The notes under the pieces were generated by a model, which ran no database searches, was not told the origin of the DNA, and saw only the letters and a program-made list of their open reading frames with translations. Made by a program: the position numbers and the translations under genes. From G965229615 sp965229615 (GTDB taxonomy: Bacteria > Pseudomonadota > Alphaproteobacteria > Rickettsiales > Midichloriaceae): a DNA stretch of 64,000 nt. Shown here in pieces: positions 27,709 through 37,679 of the stretch. Each line of letters begins with the position of its first letter. The stretch's first letter is position 1. The stretch spans positions 868,001 through 932,000 of the forward strand of contig OZ245890.1 of the NCBI GenBank assembly GCA_965229615.1, in the 5' to 3' direction.

Positions 27709-28257
27709 TCATTTCGAGATTGCGTTTTCTAGTGTAAATAACCTATTGCGCAATGATAGGTCAAGAGTTTTCGGTCCAATTTCAATAATCATACCATCTA
27801 GTATTGTTTCATCAGTTATGAAATCAGCTCGTACTCCTTTACCGATAATATCCTCTATTTCATCTACAATCGATGCTTGATATTGATTGTCAATATCATA
27901 TGCAGTTGTAACTAATACTTTGACAACATTAGCATCATCATATGCAAACTGCTGCAGCAATTCCAATACAATTCCAAGCACATGTAGTCCATGATGTGAT
28001 ATCATAGTACAAACCATCATGGATGTGTATTGGTTTGATAGCTTGCATTCTTTTACTATAGTATTCCATATATCTATCTTTTGCTTACATGGCATCCATT
28101 TCATGTATAAAAGTTTTTTTATTGATGGTATGTCATTCAGCAAATCTATAATACTTCTTATATCATTTATAATATCCCACAGTGCGTTGTTGCTTTTGCA
28201 TAGTGTTCGCATTGCATTCGCGTACTGTTTTGCAATTTTTTGTGTGGACTTATGCAT
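27709..28257 (-). CDS. atpH: F-type ATP synthase subunit delta
   Basis: 182-residue stator subunit linking F1 to the b subunits (OSCP homologue). The N-terminal ANAMRTLCKSNN-type helix and the C-terminal segment with a glycine pair followed by SLRNRLFTLENAI match the delta/OSCP pattern. The sequence is divergent, and internal motifs are weak, so the call relies on length, ends and general pattern. In most alphaproteobacteria atpH begins the atpHAGDC operon; here it is alone and converges on the Smr gene. Confidence 0.85.
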   Translation of the reverse strand: MHKSTQKIAKQYANAMRTLCKSNNALWDIINDIRSIIDLLNDIPSIKKLLYMKWMPCKQKIDIWNTIVKECKLSNQYTSMMVCTMISHHGLHVLGIVLELLQQFAYDDANVVKVLVTTAYDIDNQYQASIVDEIEDIIGKGVRADFITDETILDGMIIEIGPKTLDLSLRNRLFTLENAISK

Positions 28258-28324
28258 ATTCTCTCAATATCAAACAGCATCAACACATGTATTATACTAC
28301 TAAAATCCATAAAAGCAAAAGGCG

Positions 28325-28780
28325 ATGAAAGGAAAAATTCTCATAGCATCAGATCATGCAGGATATGAATTAAAACAATCACTTATTAATACACTCGCAT
28401 CAAGATATAATTGTATTGATCTTGGAACAAATTCACCAAACATATCAGTCGACTATAATGACTATGTTTACAAGCTTGTGCAACAATTTTTAAGCGACAA
28501 ATCAAATGGTCAAGATAATGTGCACGCTATACTCATATGTGGTACTGGTATAGGTATGAGCATTGCTGCAAACCGCTATCCACTCATTAGAGCTGCGTTA
28601 TGTTGTGATGTGATAACAGCAAAACTCAGCAGAGAACACAATGATGCTAATGTGTTGGTATTGGGTAGTAGAGTTACACCAACACAGACAGCACTAAACA
28701 TAACAAAAGTCTTTCTAGAGACGGCATTCAGCCATGAGGAAAGACACATTAGGAGGGTATCAAAACTGCAAAAAATTTAG
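28325..28780 (+). CDS. rpiB: Ribose-5-phosphate isomerase B
   Basis: Interconverts ribulose 5-phosphate and ribose 5-phosphate in the non-oxidative pentose phosphate pathway. The 151 residues carry Asp10-His11 (SDHAGYELK), the catalytic Cys72 in ICGTGIGMS, and SREHNDANVLVLGSR (102-116), all typical of the LacAB/RpiB family. It starts 67 bases from the divergent atpH. Together with fbaB it fits a gluconeogenic supply of nucleotide sugars. Confidence 0.96.
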   Translation: MKGKILIASDHAGYELKQSLINTLASRYNCIDLGTNSPNISVDYNDYVYKLVQQFLSDKSNGQDNVHAILICGTGIGMSIAANRYPLIRAALCCDVITAKLSREHNDANVLVLGSRVTPTQTALNITKVFLETAFSHEERHIRRVSKLQKI

Positions 28781-28838
28781 AGTTAAATATTATTCAATAT
28801 GAGTCATTGACATAACCTTATAACTTAAGGCAGTAGTA

Positions 28839-29645
28839 TTATAACGCCACCTTCATACCATCGTATGCGGGCACAATGTTGTGTGGTAACATTTTCAAGA
28901 GTGTATAATACTCTATATCATGACACATATGCGTTAGTATTGCCTTCGTTGGTGCAACTCTATTTATTGCACGCATCGTATCTTCCATGCAGAAATGAGT
29001 TGGTGATTTATAATATCTTATGCAATCAACAACCCATACCTTGACACCATCAAGTACTGAATATGCATCTTCTGACAAGCAATTTACATCAGTTGAATAT
29101 GCAAAATCCCCAATGCGAAAACCATAGGAAAAATACCTACCATGAGTTTGTTTAAATGGATATATCGTAATACTATTTCTTACCGAATTGTCCGCCATTG
29201 CATTGATGTTCAGTATAGAAAATGGTCCATCAAATACATATGGTTTGAGAAGTGGAGGATATAACGGGTTAGTGTCTTTAAAAGCATATGTGAATGATTT
29301 TATTACCATTGATATTGTCTCTGGATCAGCAAACATTGGTATGACTTCACCCCTTGTGAGATGCTTTAAATCACCTAATCCAGCTATATGATCAAAATGA
29401 CAGTGTGTATATATCACTGCATCAAGATAACTGACGTTTTCTCTAAGTAATTGTGCTCTGAGATCAGGTCCAGTATCTATGATAATGTTATATGCACGTG
29501 ATTGACCAGATATAGTGACAAGTACTGATGCACGTGTCCTCTTGTTTGCCGGCATATCAGATTTACAAACATAGCATTTACAACTTATTTGTGGCACACC
29601 ATCTGACCCCCCACACCCTAATATCGTAACATCTAATTGCGCCAT
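28839..29645 (-). CDS. Metallo-beta-lactamase fold hydrolase (PhnP-like)
   Basis: 268 residues from the ATG at 29645. The metal-binding motif HCHFDH (81-86) is preceded by a conserved N-terminal LGCGGSDGVPQ and a Cys cluster (CKCYVC, 22-27), as in PhnP-like phosphodiesterases, which bind a structural zinc there. DTGPDLR (57-63) and a late THMCHD motif complete the metal site. Rickettsiales commonly keep this protein next to other housekeeping genes; the substrate is unknown. It starts 14 bases after the gyrA stop, so both are likely cotranscribed. Confidence 0.88.
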   Translation of the reverse strand: MAQLDVTILGCGGSDGVPQISCKCYVCKSDMPANKRTRASVLVTISGQSRAYNIIIDTGPDLRAQLLRENVSYLDAVIYTHCHFDHIAGLGDLKHLTRGEVIPMFADPETISMVIKSFTYAFKDTNPLYPPLLKPYVFDGPFSILNINAMADNSVRNSITIYPFKQTHGRYFSYGFRIGDFAYSTDVNCLSEDAYSVLDGVKVWVVDCIRYYKSPTHFCMEDTMRAINRVAPTKAILTHMCHDIEYYTLLKMLPHNIVPAYDGMKVAL

Positions 29646-29659
29646 AAATATTGTCAACT

Positions 29660-32506
29660 CTATTCAGTGTCTCCACTATCATCACTCTCTATCACTCTGC
29701 TTACAGAACCAATGCTATCACCCTTATGCAAGTTTATCAGCTTCACTCCCACTGAACTTCTTCCACTAACCCTTATTTCGTCGGCAGCAATTCTTATAGT
29801 AACAGCATTACCTGTAACAACAACAATATCATCATTATGATGAATTGGAAAGGCAGACATTACATATCCGCTGTAACTCCGCAGAGTTGCATTTATTACA
29901 CCTTGCCCACCTCTTCCAGTTGTTCTATATGTGTAGGACGAACTGCATTTTCCATAGCCATTGCTTGTGACGGTTAAGATAAACTGTTCATTTTGAGCTA
30001 GTTGTACAAGTGTAGCAGGATCTATTTGTACATCCGTTTGATCTGAAAGCTCTGTTGATATTACTTTCTCTGCTAATGCCATAGCCGCATTATAATCGTC
30101 CATAGCAGCAATTTGCAGTCTTGTATCTATGTTGATGCGAAGATACAAATCCTTCATTTCATTTGATGCAACTATGCCATTTAGTCTTGTGAGAGCAACA
30201 ACACCATCATCACATGATTTGAGTTTTATTCCTCTTACACCAGTTGATGTCCTACCTTTGAAAACACGCACTCTACTCACGGCAAACCTTATTGCTCTAC
30301 CCATTTTTGTTGCGATGAAAATATCATCATTTGCCTTGCATACTATTAATCCTACAAGACTATCTCCTTCTTCAAGGCCTATAGCAATCTTACCATTACT
30401 TGGTATATTATAGAAATCACTCAAGGCATTTCTTCTGATGTTACCCTTAGCAGTTGCAAAGACAATATATTCACCATCATCTTGCACATCTTCAATGTTA
30501 TCTTCACAAGTATTCAAGTCATTTTCGTCATTTGTGGTCTTTTTCCTTGTGCGTTCAAAATTAACAATTGGTATTGCAATCACATTTGTCACGATTTCTC
30601 CTTCAGATAAGGGTAACAAATTAACTATTGCTCTACCCTTGCTTTGCAGGCTACCGATTGGTAACTGATATGCAATCATCCTGTATACACGTCCAGTACT
30701 TGTGAAGAATAATACATTATGATGTGTTGTAGTAATGATCATTTGTGTGACTATATCATCATCATTTGTATTCATCGTTATCTTACCTCTACCACCACGT
30801 TTCTGTCCCTTGTAACTTGACATTGGCATGCGTTTTATGTAGCCACCACGTGTGATCGTTATCGATATATCCTCACACTGTATGAGATCTATATCTGACA
30901 CTTCTATCAGTTGTTGTGATATGGTTGTTTTGCGAGGAGCAGCGAAGTTTGATTTGATCTCAAGCAACTCTTTTTTCATCAACTGCAAAAGTTTTGGACG
31001 AGACTCCAATAGTGAGGTGTACTCCTGTATTTGCAATGATAGCTGATTCAGTTCATCATGAATTTTGTTGTGCTCCAAAGCAGTCAAACGTTGCAAGCGC
31101 ATGTCAAGAATTGATTTTATCTGCATATCAGTAAAAACTGTATATCCATCCTCAATTGTATTTCTATCATCTCTGATTGTTTCAAGTACTCTAACAACAG
31201 ACAAGGCATTCCATTTTTTGCTGATAATGATATCCTTTGCAACACTCGCATCATTTGCGCTTTTGATTAGTGGTATGATCTCATCAATGTTTTCCACTGC
31301 CACCATTAATCCAACCAGAGTATGGGCCTTATCCTGTGCTTTTTTCAAAAGAAATTTAGTGCGGTTTCTGATGACCTCCTCTCTGAACTTCATGAATGTG
31401 ACAACCATTTCATATACATTCATCACAAGTGGTTGTCCATCTCTCAGTGCAACCATATTGACACCAAATGATGTTTGCAGTTGTGTATGCCTATAGAGTT
31501 TGTTTAGTATAACTTCAGCTTCAACATCTTTTTTTAACTCTAAAACAATCCTAATGCCTAGCTTATTAGTCTCATCCCTTATTTCTGATATTCCTTCTAT
31601 CTGTTTTGTATTTGCTAATTCCTCCATTGTTTTTACCAACTCAGCTTTGTTCACCTGATATGGTATTTCATTTATGATAATTGATTTTTTATTACTACCT
31701 TCTATTGTTGTTCTGCCTCTCATCATAACACTCCCTCTGCCTGTCATTAGAGCGGTCTTCGTCCTATCAATTCCTAATATTTCTCCACCTGTAGGGAAGT
31801 CAGGACCAGGAATATATTTCAACATTTCCTCTGCCGTCATTGTGTCATCATCTATATATGCACAACATGCATCAATTATTTCCCCCATGTTATGTGGTGG
31901 TATATTCGTTGCCATACCAACCGCTATACCGTTCGCACCATTTATAAGAAGATTCGGAAAGCAAATTGGTAAAACCCTTGGTTCAACCTCTGAGCTATCA
32001 TAGTTTTCTTGAAAACTAACTGTTTCCTTATCGATATCTGCGAGCATGCCAACATCAGCAAGCTTTGCTAGACGTGCTTCTGTATAACGCATTTGTGCTG
32101 GTTCATCACCATCGATCGAACCGAAGTTTCCCTGTCCATCAATGAGTGGAGCCAGTAAGGAAAAGTCCTGTGTCATTCTAGCCAATGCTCCATATATTGG
32201 TGAGTCACCATGTGGATGGAATTTACCCATCACATCACCAACAATTCTTGCTGATTTTCTATATGGTTTATTGTGATGGTTACCAGAAGCATACATTGCA
32301 TACAATATACGCCTATGCACTGGCTTCAAACCATCTCTGCAATCTGGTAATGCCCTGCTCACTATAACACTCATTGCATAATCCAGATACGCTCTCTGCA
32401 TTTCTGTCTCTATTGCTATTGGTAAATAACCATTACCTAGACCTCCAGTGTCTTCATTATCACTCGTATTCATATCAGCTTCATCATGCATTTTTTCTGT
32501 TGTCAT
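29660..32506 (-). CDS. gyrA: DNA gyrase subunit A
   Basis: Breaks and rejoins DNA in the GyrA2B2 gyrase that introduces negative supercoils. From the ATG at 32506 it is 948 residues; the frame is open further upstream to 32593 but that part has no GyrA likeness. The breakage domain includes PIAIETEMQRAYLDYAMSV and the catalytic Tyr141 (RYTEARL). The C-terminal part has the GyrA pinwheel with the GyrA box pattern (QKRGGRGK-like). The quinolone-determining region reads HPHGDSPIYGALARM: Ser102 equals E. coli Ser83, but positions 84 and 87 are Pro and Gly in place of Ala and Asp. An extra acidic insert near 690-705 lies between two C-terminal blades. Confidence 0.97.
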   Translation of the reverse strand: MTTEKMHDEADMNTSDNEDTGGLGNGYLPIAIETEMQRAYLDYAMSVIVSRALPDCRDGLKPVHRRILYAMYASGNHHNKPYRKSARIVGDVMGKFHPHGDSPIYGALARMTQDFSLLAPLIDGQGNFGSIDGDEPAQMRYTEARLAKLADVGMLADIDKETVSFQENYDSSEVEPRVLPICFPNLLINGANGIAVGMATNIPPHNMGEIIDACCAYIDDDTMTAEEMLKYIPGPDFPTGGEILGIDRTKTALMTGRGSVMMRGRTTIEGSNKKSIIINEIPYQVNKAELVKTMEELANTKQIEGISEIRDETNKLGIRIVLELKKDVEAEVILNKLYRHTQLQTSFGVNMVALRDGQPLVMNVYEMVVTFMKFREEVIRNRTKFLLKKAQDKAHTLVGLMVAVENIDEIIPLIKSANDASVAKDIIISKKWNALSVVRVLETIRDDRNTIEDGYTVFTDMQIKSILDMRLQRLTALEHNKIHDELNQLSLQIQEYTSLLESRPKLLQLMKKELLEIKSNFAAPRKTTISQQLIEVSDIDLIQCEDISITITRGGYIKRMPMSSYKGQKRGGRGKITMNTNDDDIVTQMIITTTHHNVLFFTSTGRVYRMIAYQLPIGSLQSKGRAIVNLLPLSEGEIVTNVIAIPIVNFERTRKKTTNDENDLNTCEDNIEDVQDDGEYIVFATAKGNIRRNALSDFYNIPSNGKIAIGLEEGDSLVGLIVCKANDDIFIATKMGRAIRFAVSRVRVFKGRTSTGVRGIKLKSCDDGVVALTRLNGIVASNEMKDLYLRINIDTRLQIAAMDDYNAAMALAEKVISTELSDQTDVQIDPATLVQLAQNEQFILTVTSNGYGKCSSSYTYRTTGRGGQGVINATLRSYSGYVMSAFPIHHNDDIVVVTGNAVTIRIAADEIRVSGRSSVGVKLINLHKGDSIGSVSRVIESDDSGDTE

Positions 32507-32743
32507 ATCGCTGCCAAAGATTTTATGAAAGTTAATGCTATTATATTTAATCTTAGTATTGTGTTTTGTCCATATGCCTTTCTGGTGTATCAAAGAGAGT
32601 ACATCAGATCTCTGTTTTGCAATGAACCTATTGCTGATATGTCAGAACAACACTGTATCTTTTAACCATTCAACTGCTTGCTGTAAAGATGTTTATTTGG
32701 TAAATTTCATTAGTTCTAGTGAATTAAATACCATGCGTAATCC

Positions 32744-33706
32744 ATGACACCAACACAAGTTAACAAAAAAAATATAGCTATTAAAGTCTTGACCAGTGAA
32801 ATTCAATCATTACAAACTCTGATGATTGGTCTAGACTTTTCAAAAGTTGAAGTTTTAGTTGATGCAATAATGCATACGAGTGGTAAGATAGTAATTTGTG
32901 GGATAGGCAAAAGTGGCTATATAGCAAACAAAATTGCGGCAACGATCTGCTCAATCGGCATGCCAACAGTGTTTCTACATGCTGCTGAAGCTTGTCATGG
33001 TGACCTAGGAGTTATCAGTTCTAATGACATTGTGATTGTATTTTCCAATTCCGGCGAGGGATATGAATTAAAGAACGTAGTTAAGTATTGCAAATTTCGC
33101 AAAATAAATTTAGTAGGTATATCGCGTGATCCATTCTCAATGTTAGCACAACATAGTGATATTTCTATAACTCTACCACAAACTCCAGAAGCATCAGATT
33201 TAGATATACCAACTACATCGACAATGATGATGCTTGCATTCGGCGATATGCTTGGTATTCTCTTGAAAGAAACACGTAACTTGTCTTATAATGAATACAT
33301 TACATATCATCCTGGTGGAAAAATAGGATTTAAGGGATTGAAAGCATCGGATGTAATGTACTCAGGTGATGCCATGCCTTTGGTGAGTAATGATGCTAAT
33401 ATCATAGAAATATTGAAGGTAATGAGCGCAAAACGGTTGGGATGTGCAATGGTGACAGATAAGCAAACGACCGGTATTATTACAGATGATGATCTTAAGA
33501 GGTTCACTGCTGATGAAGTTCGTAACATTAAAGCAACTGATATTGCTAGACAGATAGAATATTATATTTCTCCTGATATATATGTAGTAGATATATTGAA
33601 ATCATTTGAATCACAAGAACATATTGTCATCATAGATAATGATATGCCAGTTGGCATAATTTTGCATAGTCAACTTTCAGAATTAACTCATAAATATCAA
33701 CCATGA
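32744..33706 (+). CDS. kdsD: Arabinose-5-phosphate isomerase KdsD/KpsF
   Basis: Converts ribulose 5-phosphate to arabinose 5-phosphate, the first committed step of Kdo synthesis for LPS. The 320 residues have an N-terminal SIS sugar isomerase domain (CGIGKSGYIANKIAAT near 50-65, HAAEACHGDLG, FSNSGEG) and two C-terminal CBS domains, the order typical of KdsD. Presence with waaA in the same window supports Kdo-containing LPS. It overlaps lptC by 4 bases (ATGA), indicating translational coupling. Confidence 0.95.
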   Translation: MTPTQVNKKNIAIKVLTSEIQSLQTLMIGLDFSKVEVLVDAIMHTSGKIVICGIGKSGYIANKIAATICSIGMPTVFLHAAEACHGDLGVISSNDIVIVFSNSGEGYELKNVVKYCKFRKINLVGISRDPFSMLAQHSDISITLPQTPEASDLDIPTTSTMMMLAFGDMLGILLKETRNLSYNEYITYHPGGKIGFKGLKASDVMYSGDAMPLVSNDANIIEILKVMSAKRLGCAMVTDKQTTGIITDDDLKRFTADEVRNIKATDIARQIEYYISPDIYVVDILKSFESQEHIVIIDNDMPVGIILHSQLSELTHKYQP

Positions 33707-34263
33707 TACAAAAATTTGTGATATTCATGGTTGTGGTAGCTATAATTGGTGGTGTTATCATCTCCATTTCAAAGCATAAAAAAAATAACATAATCAAAAA
33801 ACAAATAGTGTCAGAAATGGCACAAAATACCAAGGATACAATCGTGAACCCACATCTTTATAGTAATACTAGAGATGGCGAACAATTTGAAATAACCGCA
33901 AGCAAGGCTGAAAACACAGCTGATACAGTTGTTTTACATGATGTTGTGACAACCTTACACAATACTGATGGCAAATCGATTATAGTAGAAGCAAAAAAAG
34001 CTACCTTCGATATCAACACCAAAACACTTAATATGGATGGTAATGCCATGGTTTCGATACTTGACCATACAGAAGAAAAATTGTATATGAACAGTGCAAA
34101 TATAGCAGTTTACACAAAAGAACAAAAAATCATAATGAAAGAGACAGTACATGTTAAAACATCTGACTTTTATATGGTATCCAGCGGTGCAATGATTGAT
34201 GTGGAACAGCTGGATATTACTCTTGACAAGGTTATTCTAACACATCGACAAGATTACAGATAA
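33703..34263 (+). CDS. lptC: LptC-like LPS export protein
   Basis: 186-residue bitopic protein: an N-terminal membrane helix at 4-23, then a periplasmic beta-rich domain. LptC receives LPS from the LptBFG transporter and passes it to LptA. The periplasmic part shows the LptC/LptA-like alternation (ITASKAE, DVVTTLHNTDGKSIIVEAKKATF, TLNMDGNAMV). Sequence conservation is weak in this family, so context carries weight: the gene overlaps kdsD, as lptC follows kdsD (via kdsC) in many proteobacteria. An LptF-like permease is encoded near 54.1-55.3 kb. Confidence 0.85.
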   Translation: MIQKFVIFMVVVAIIGGVIISISKHKKNNIIKKQIVSEMAQNTKDTIVNPHLYSNTRDGEQFEITASKAENTADTVVLHDVVTTLHNTDGKSIIVEAKKATFDINTKTLNMDGNAMVSILDHTEEKLYMNSANIAVYTKEQKIIMKETVHVKTSDFYMVSSGAMIDVEQLDITLDKVILTHRQDYR

Positions 34264-34272
34264 AAGAGTAAT

Positions 34273-35085
34273 ATGAAACGAAATCGTCTCACTGGAAAAA
34301 AAACATCTAGTACAAAATACTGGTTATATGGCAGACACAGTGTCATCAACATGCTTCTGAACAGTAGAAGAAAATATGATAAGATCCTATGCACAAAGGA
34401 AACACTGCTTCACATCAAGGAACTACTCGAACAACATATTGAGTTGAACTACGATAAAATACATGTTGTTGAACCACATCTGATTGCATCAGCAATCTCT
34501 AACAAAAATCCTATCAATTCGAATAACTTTTTACATCAGGGAATAGCTGCATATGTATATAAACTAGAGCAATATGATATGCATGACATTATCACAGACA
34601 CTTCAAAACAAACAATCGTATTACTTGATCAACTACAAGATAGTCAAAACATTGGTGCAATAATTAGATCAGCTGGTGTCTTCAATGTGAAGGCAGTGGT
34701 TTCCACACTCCACGCAAGTCCTGATGAGAATGCGCAGATGGTAAAGGCTGCATGTGGCGCATTTGAGTATGTGTCATTTTTGAATGTTGTTAATCTTTCT
34801 CAAACAATGGAGTTGCTGAAAAAACACGGATATTGGATAATAGGTATGGATGCAAATGGTGATAAATCACTCTATGATGTTCAGAAATCATTTTCTCAAG
34901 GTGAAAAAATAGCACTTGTTGTTGGAAATGAAGAAAGTGGTATGAGGCATATGATCACAAAAAATTGTGACTTTATATTTAACATTCCTATTAACACTCA
35001 TAATGGAGTTGATAGTCTAAATGTTTCAAATGCTACCGCAATTGCTCTTTATGAGATCAATAGATTGCAGACACCTTGTAGTTAA
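34273..35085 (+). CDS. rlmB: TrmH/SpoU-family rRNA 2'-O-methyltransferase (RlmB-like)
   Basis: 270-residue SPOUT methyltransferase that probably methylates 23S rRNA. The N-terminal substrate-binding part begins WLYGRHSVINML (about 17-28). The three SpoU motifs follow: LDQLQDSQNIGAIIRSAG (about 117-134), VVGNEESGM (about 216-224) and IPINTHNGVDSLNVSNATAI (about 237-256), which form the trefoil knot and SAM pocket. It lies 9 bases after lptC and closes the kdsD-lptC-rlmB unit, converging on dnaB. The exact target nucleotide cannot be told from sequence. Confidence 0.9.
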   Translation: MKRNRLTGKKTSSTKYWLYGRHSVINMLLNSRRKYDKILCTKETLLHIKELLEQHIELNYDKIHVVEPHLIASAISNKNPINSNNFLHQGIAAYVYKLEQYDMHDIITDTSKQTIVLLDQLQDSQNIGAIIRSAGVFNVKAVVSTLHASPDENAQMVKAACGAFEYVSFLNVVNLSQTMELLKKHGYWIIGMDANGDKSLYDVQKSFSQGEKIALVVGNEESGMRHMITKNCDFIFNIPINTHNGVDSLNVSNATAIALYEINRLQTPCS

Positions 35086-35095
35086 CTCTATAATA

Positions 35096-36598
35096 TCACT
35101 CCATGTCATCTATATAGTGATGACTATCCAAGTTGTTAAAGGCTGTTGTAGCACTATGGAAATGAAGCATTAAACTACCTATTGGACCATTTCTCTGTTT
35201 TGCTATTATCACTTCTGCGATGTTTTTAACTCTGTTTAGTTTGTCTTGCCATTCATTATGCTTAGTTTCATTAGTTGGTATTTTTTTTCTCTCTAAATAA
35301 TATTCCTCTCTATATAAGAACATTACTACATCTGCATCTTGTTCTATATTACCGCTATCACGCAAATCAGATAATTGAGGTCTTTTGTCATCACGACTTT
35401 CAACTGCTCTTGATAGTTGTGACAATGCTATAACAGGTATGTGCATTTCCCTAGCAAGCGCTTTCAGTCCTTGTGATATTTCACCTATCTCTTGCACCCT
35501 ATTTGCATTTGATTTATTACTTGATACTCTTACTAGCTGCAGATAATCTACCACTACTAAACCGATGTTATATTGACGCATCAACCTGATCACACGTGAT
35601 CTTATACCAGATATTGTGATTGCAGGTGTATCATCGATGATAATTGGTAAGTTCTCTATAAAACGCTTCTCACTTCCATGCAGTAATTTCTCAAGTTCAG
35701 CCTTATTGATATTGCCAGTTCTAAGTCTGCTACTATCTATTCCTGTGCCTATTGCAAGAATCCTATTCACTAGCTGTTCTGCAGACATTTCTAATGAGAA
35801 AAATGCTGCATATTGTTGCTTGATTTGCCTTCTTGCATTTTCATCCATATCATTATCTTTAACCATAATGCTATTATACTCACTTTGAAATGCCTCCGCC
35901 GCATTAATACACATATTAATAGCAAGTGATGTTTTCCCCATTGATGGTCTTGCAGCAATAATCACGAGGTCTGACTTCTGCATTCCGCCAGTTTTTACAT
36001 CCATATCTACAAATCCCGTTGGTACACCTGTGATATGTTTTCCATCCTTATACATCATCGAAACCTTGCTTATAACCTGTTGCATCACATCAGTCACTAT
36101 ATGGTAGTCTCTTCTGTTGCCACTAGAACTTATATCAAGTAATTTTTTACAGGCCTGTTCTATGATGTTTTCCGCACCAACATGTCCCTCAGCATAGGAT
36201 GATTTCAACATGTCACTACCTATTTCTACTAAGCATCGTTTGATATAATAGCTATGAACAATCTTTGCAAGGGTTTTGATATCATGTGTAAACTGCACAG
36301 AGGTAACTATACCACACAGATAGTCATAGCATGATATTCCTGCTGCTGCGAAGGCATTTTCATCCTTCAGCTCATGTCTGAGTGTCAGCGGTGTCGCAAT
36401 GAGATCATTACTGATAAGCCAGCATACTCTGTTATATATCCTCTGGTGTACTGGAAGTAAAAATTCATCATCTGTTATGATTTCATTGATATCATATAGT
36501 TTTTTGTTATTGACGATTAAACTGCCAAGTAAATGCTTTTCAACTTCAACATCTCCTATTGGTTCAGTCCTTTGTATCAGTGATGTTTTTTGTAACAT
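35096..36598 (-). CDS. dnaB: Replicative DNA helicase DnaB
   Basis: Hexameric helicase that unwinds the fork. From the ATG at 36598 it is 500 residues and does not overlap hemE; an ATG at 36616 would overlap by 17 bases. The N-terminal DnaB domain (VEVEKHLLGSLI) is followed by the RecA-like ATPase with Walker A ARPSMGKT (216-223), FFSLEMS and the VVDYLQL Walker B, and the H4 motif QRNGPIG. About 25 residues rich in charged amino acids are inserted between Walker A helix and FFSLEM, which related bacteria also show in shorter form. It lies directly after hemE, beside the candidate replication origin. Confidence 0.97.
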   Translation of the reverse strand: MLQKTSLIQRTEPIGDVEVEKHLLGSLIVNNKKLYDINEIITDDEFLLPVHQRIYNRVCWLISNDLIATPLTLRHELKDENAFAAAGISCYDYLCGIVTSVQFTHDIKTLAKIVHSYYIKRCLVEIGSDMLKSSYAEGHVGAENIIEQACKKLLDISSSGNRRDYHIVTDVMQQVISKVSMMYKDGKHITGVPTGFVDMDVKTGGMQKSDLVIIAARPSMGKTSLAINMCINAAEAFQSEYNSIMVKDNDMDENARRQIKQQYAAFFSLEMSAEQLVNRILAIGTGIDSSRLRTGNINKAELEKLLHGSEKRFIENLPIIIDDTPAITISGIRSRVIRLMRQYNIGLVVVDYLQLVRVSSNKSNANRVQEIGEISQGLKALAREMHIPVIALSQLSRAVESRDDKRPQLSDLRDSGNIEQDADVVMFLYREEYYLERKKIPTNETKHNEWQDKLNRVKNIAEVIIAKQRNGPIGSLMLHFHSATTAFNNLDSHHYIDDME

Positions 36599-36599
36599 A

Positions 36600-37679
36600 T
36601 CATCTTTGTTTTTCAACTGAACGAACTGTAGCTATTAAATGATATATATTCTCTATTTTTGTTGATGGTAATACACCATGTGCAAGGTTGAATATAAACC
36701 CCCCATCATATAGCTTATCAACAATATTCTGCACTTCTCTTGTTATAATCCCCTCCGCAAAAGAAGGTTCGAGTGTTAAAATCAAATTATCTAAATTTCC
36801 CTGCACAACAGCATTTTGTTGGATATTATTTTTAATCCAATCAAGTGGTAATGCGTTGTCTACAGACACACAATCAACATGCGTTTCTTCAGAAAATTCC
36901 TTGTATAGCACTCCACATTTCCTCGGGAATCCTATGACTGTGATATTTGGATGTCTCAACTTAAGTTCATTTACAATCATTTTTGTTGGTGCTATTACAA
37001 ACTCTCTAAATTCATTATATCCTAAAACATTAGCCCATGAATCAAATATTTTTACTACCTCTGCACCAGCATTGATTTGTACTGAAAGATATTCGATTGT
37101 TGCTGCTGTGATAGCATATATCAACTCAGTAAATTGTTTTGGATACTGATACATCATACTAAGTGTAGTAGTAAAGCTGCTATTTTTGGTTCGTTCTAGC
37201 ATATAGCATGCAACGGTCCATGGTGATCCAGCAAACCCTATTGTTGCGATGTGTGGTTTATGGATATCAAGATATGAACGTACAATTGATATTGTTTTTG
37301 CTATCTTATTTGTTATATCTTTAAATCTCTCATCTGAAATCTGACCAAGGCTTGCCGTCATGTCAGATACATCATAGTTATACTGCACTACTGGACCTAT
37401 ACCATCGTGAAACTCAACATCAACACCCATAGCATATGGGAGCATTAGGATGTCAGAAAATACTATTGCAGCATCAATATCAAATCTCTTAATTGGTTGC
37501 AATGTGATCTCAGCAGCAATGTTTGGTTCTAAAACCATTTTCATAAAACCACCAGCTTTAGAACGTATTTCTCTGTACTCAGGCAGATATCTTCCTGCCT
37601 GTCTCATAAACCATATTGGGATTCTGCAATTTCTTGTATTACGTTGTAGAACCTGTAGTATCGACTTGTCATGCTGCAT
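36600..37679 (-). CDS. hemE: Uroporphyrinogen decarboxylase HemE
   Basis: Decarboxylates uroporphyrinogen III to coproporphyrinogen III in heme synthesis. The N-terminal signature IWFMRQAGRYLPEYREIR (about 22-39) and the second GFAGSPWTVACYMLE segment (about 149-163) are diagnostic; length 359 is normal. The gene starts at the edge of a 349-base noncoding repeat region and reads away from it. In Caulobacter and several Rickettsiales hemE borders the chromosomal origin in just this orientation. Confidence 0.97.
   Translation of the reverse strand: MQHDKSILQVLQRNTRNCRIPIWFMRQAGRYLPEYREIRSKAGGFMKMVLEPNIAAEITLQPIKRFDIDAAIVFSDILMLPYAMGVDVEFHDGIGPVVQYNYDVSDMTASLGQISDERFKDITNKIAKTISIVRSYLDIHKPHIATIGFAGSPWTVACYMLERTKNSSFTTTLSMMYQYPKQFTELIYAITAATIEYLSVQINAGAEVVKIFDSWANVLGYNEFREFVIAPTKMIVNELKLRHPNITVIGFPRKCGVLYKEFSEETHVDCVSVDNALPLDWIKNNIQQNAVVQGNLDNLILTLEPSFAEGIITREVQNIVDKLYDGGFIFNLAHGVLPSTKIENIYHLIATVRSVEKQR

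Noticed and set aside
32507..32593. 29-codon N-terminal extension of gyrA
   Set aside because: It lacks any GyrA likeness and has a noncoding composition; the ATG at 32506 precedes the acidic stretch and the PIAIE start.
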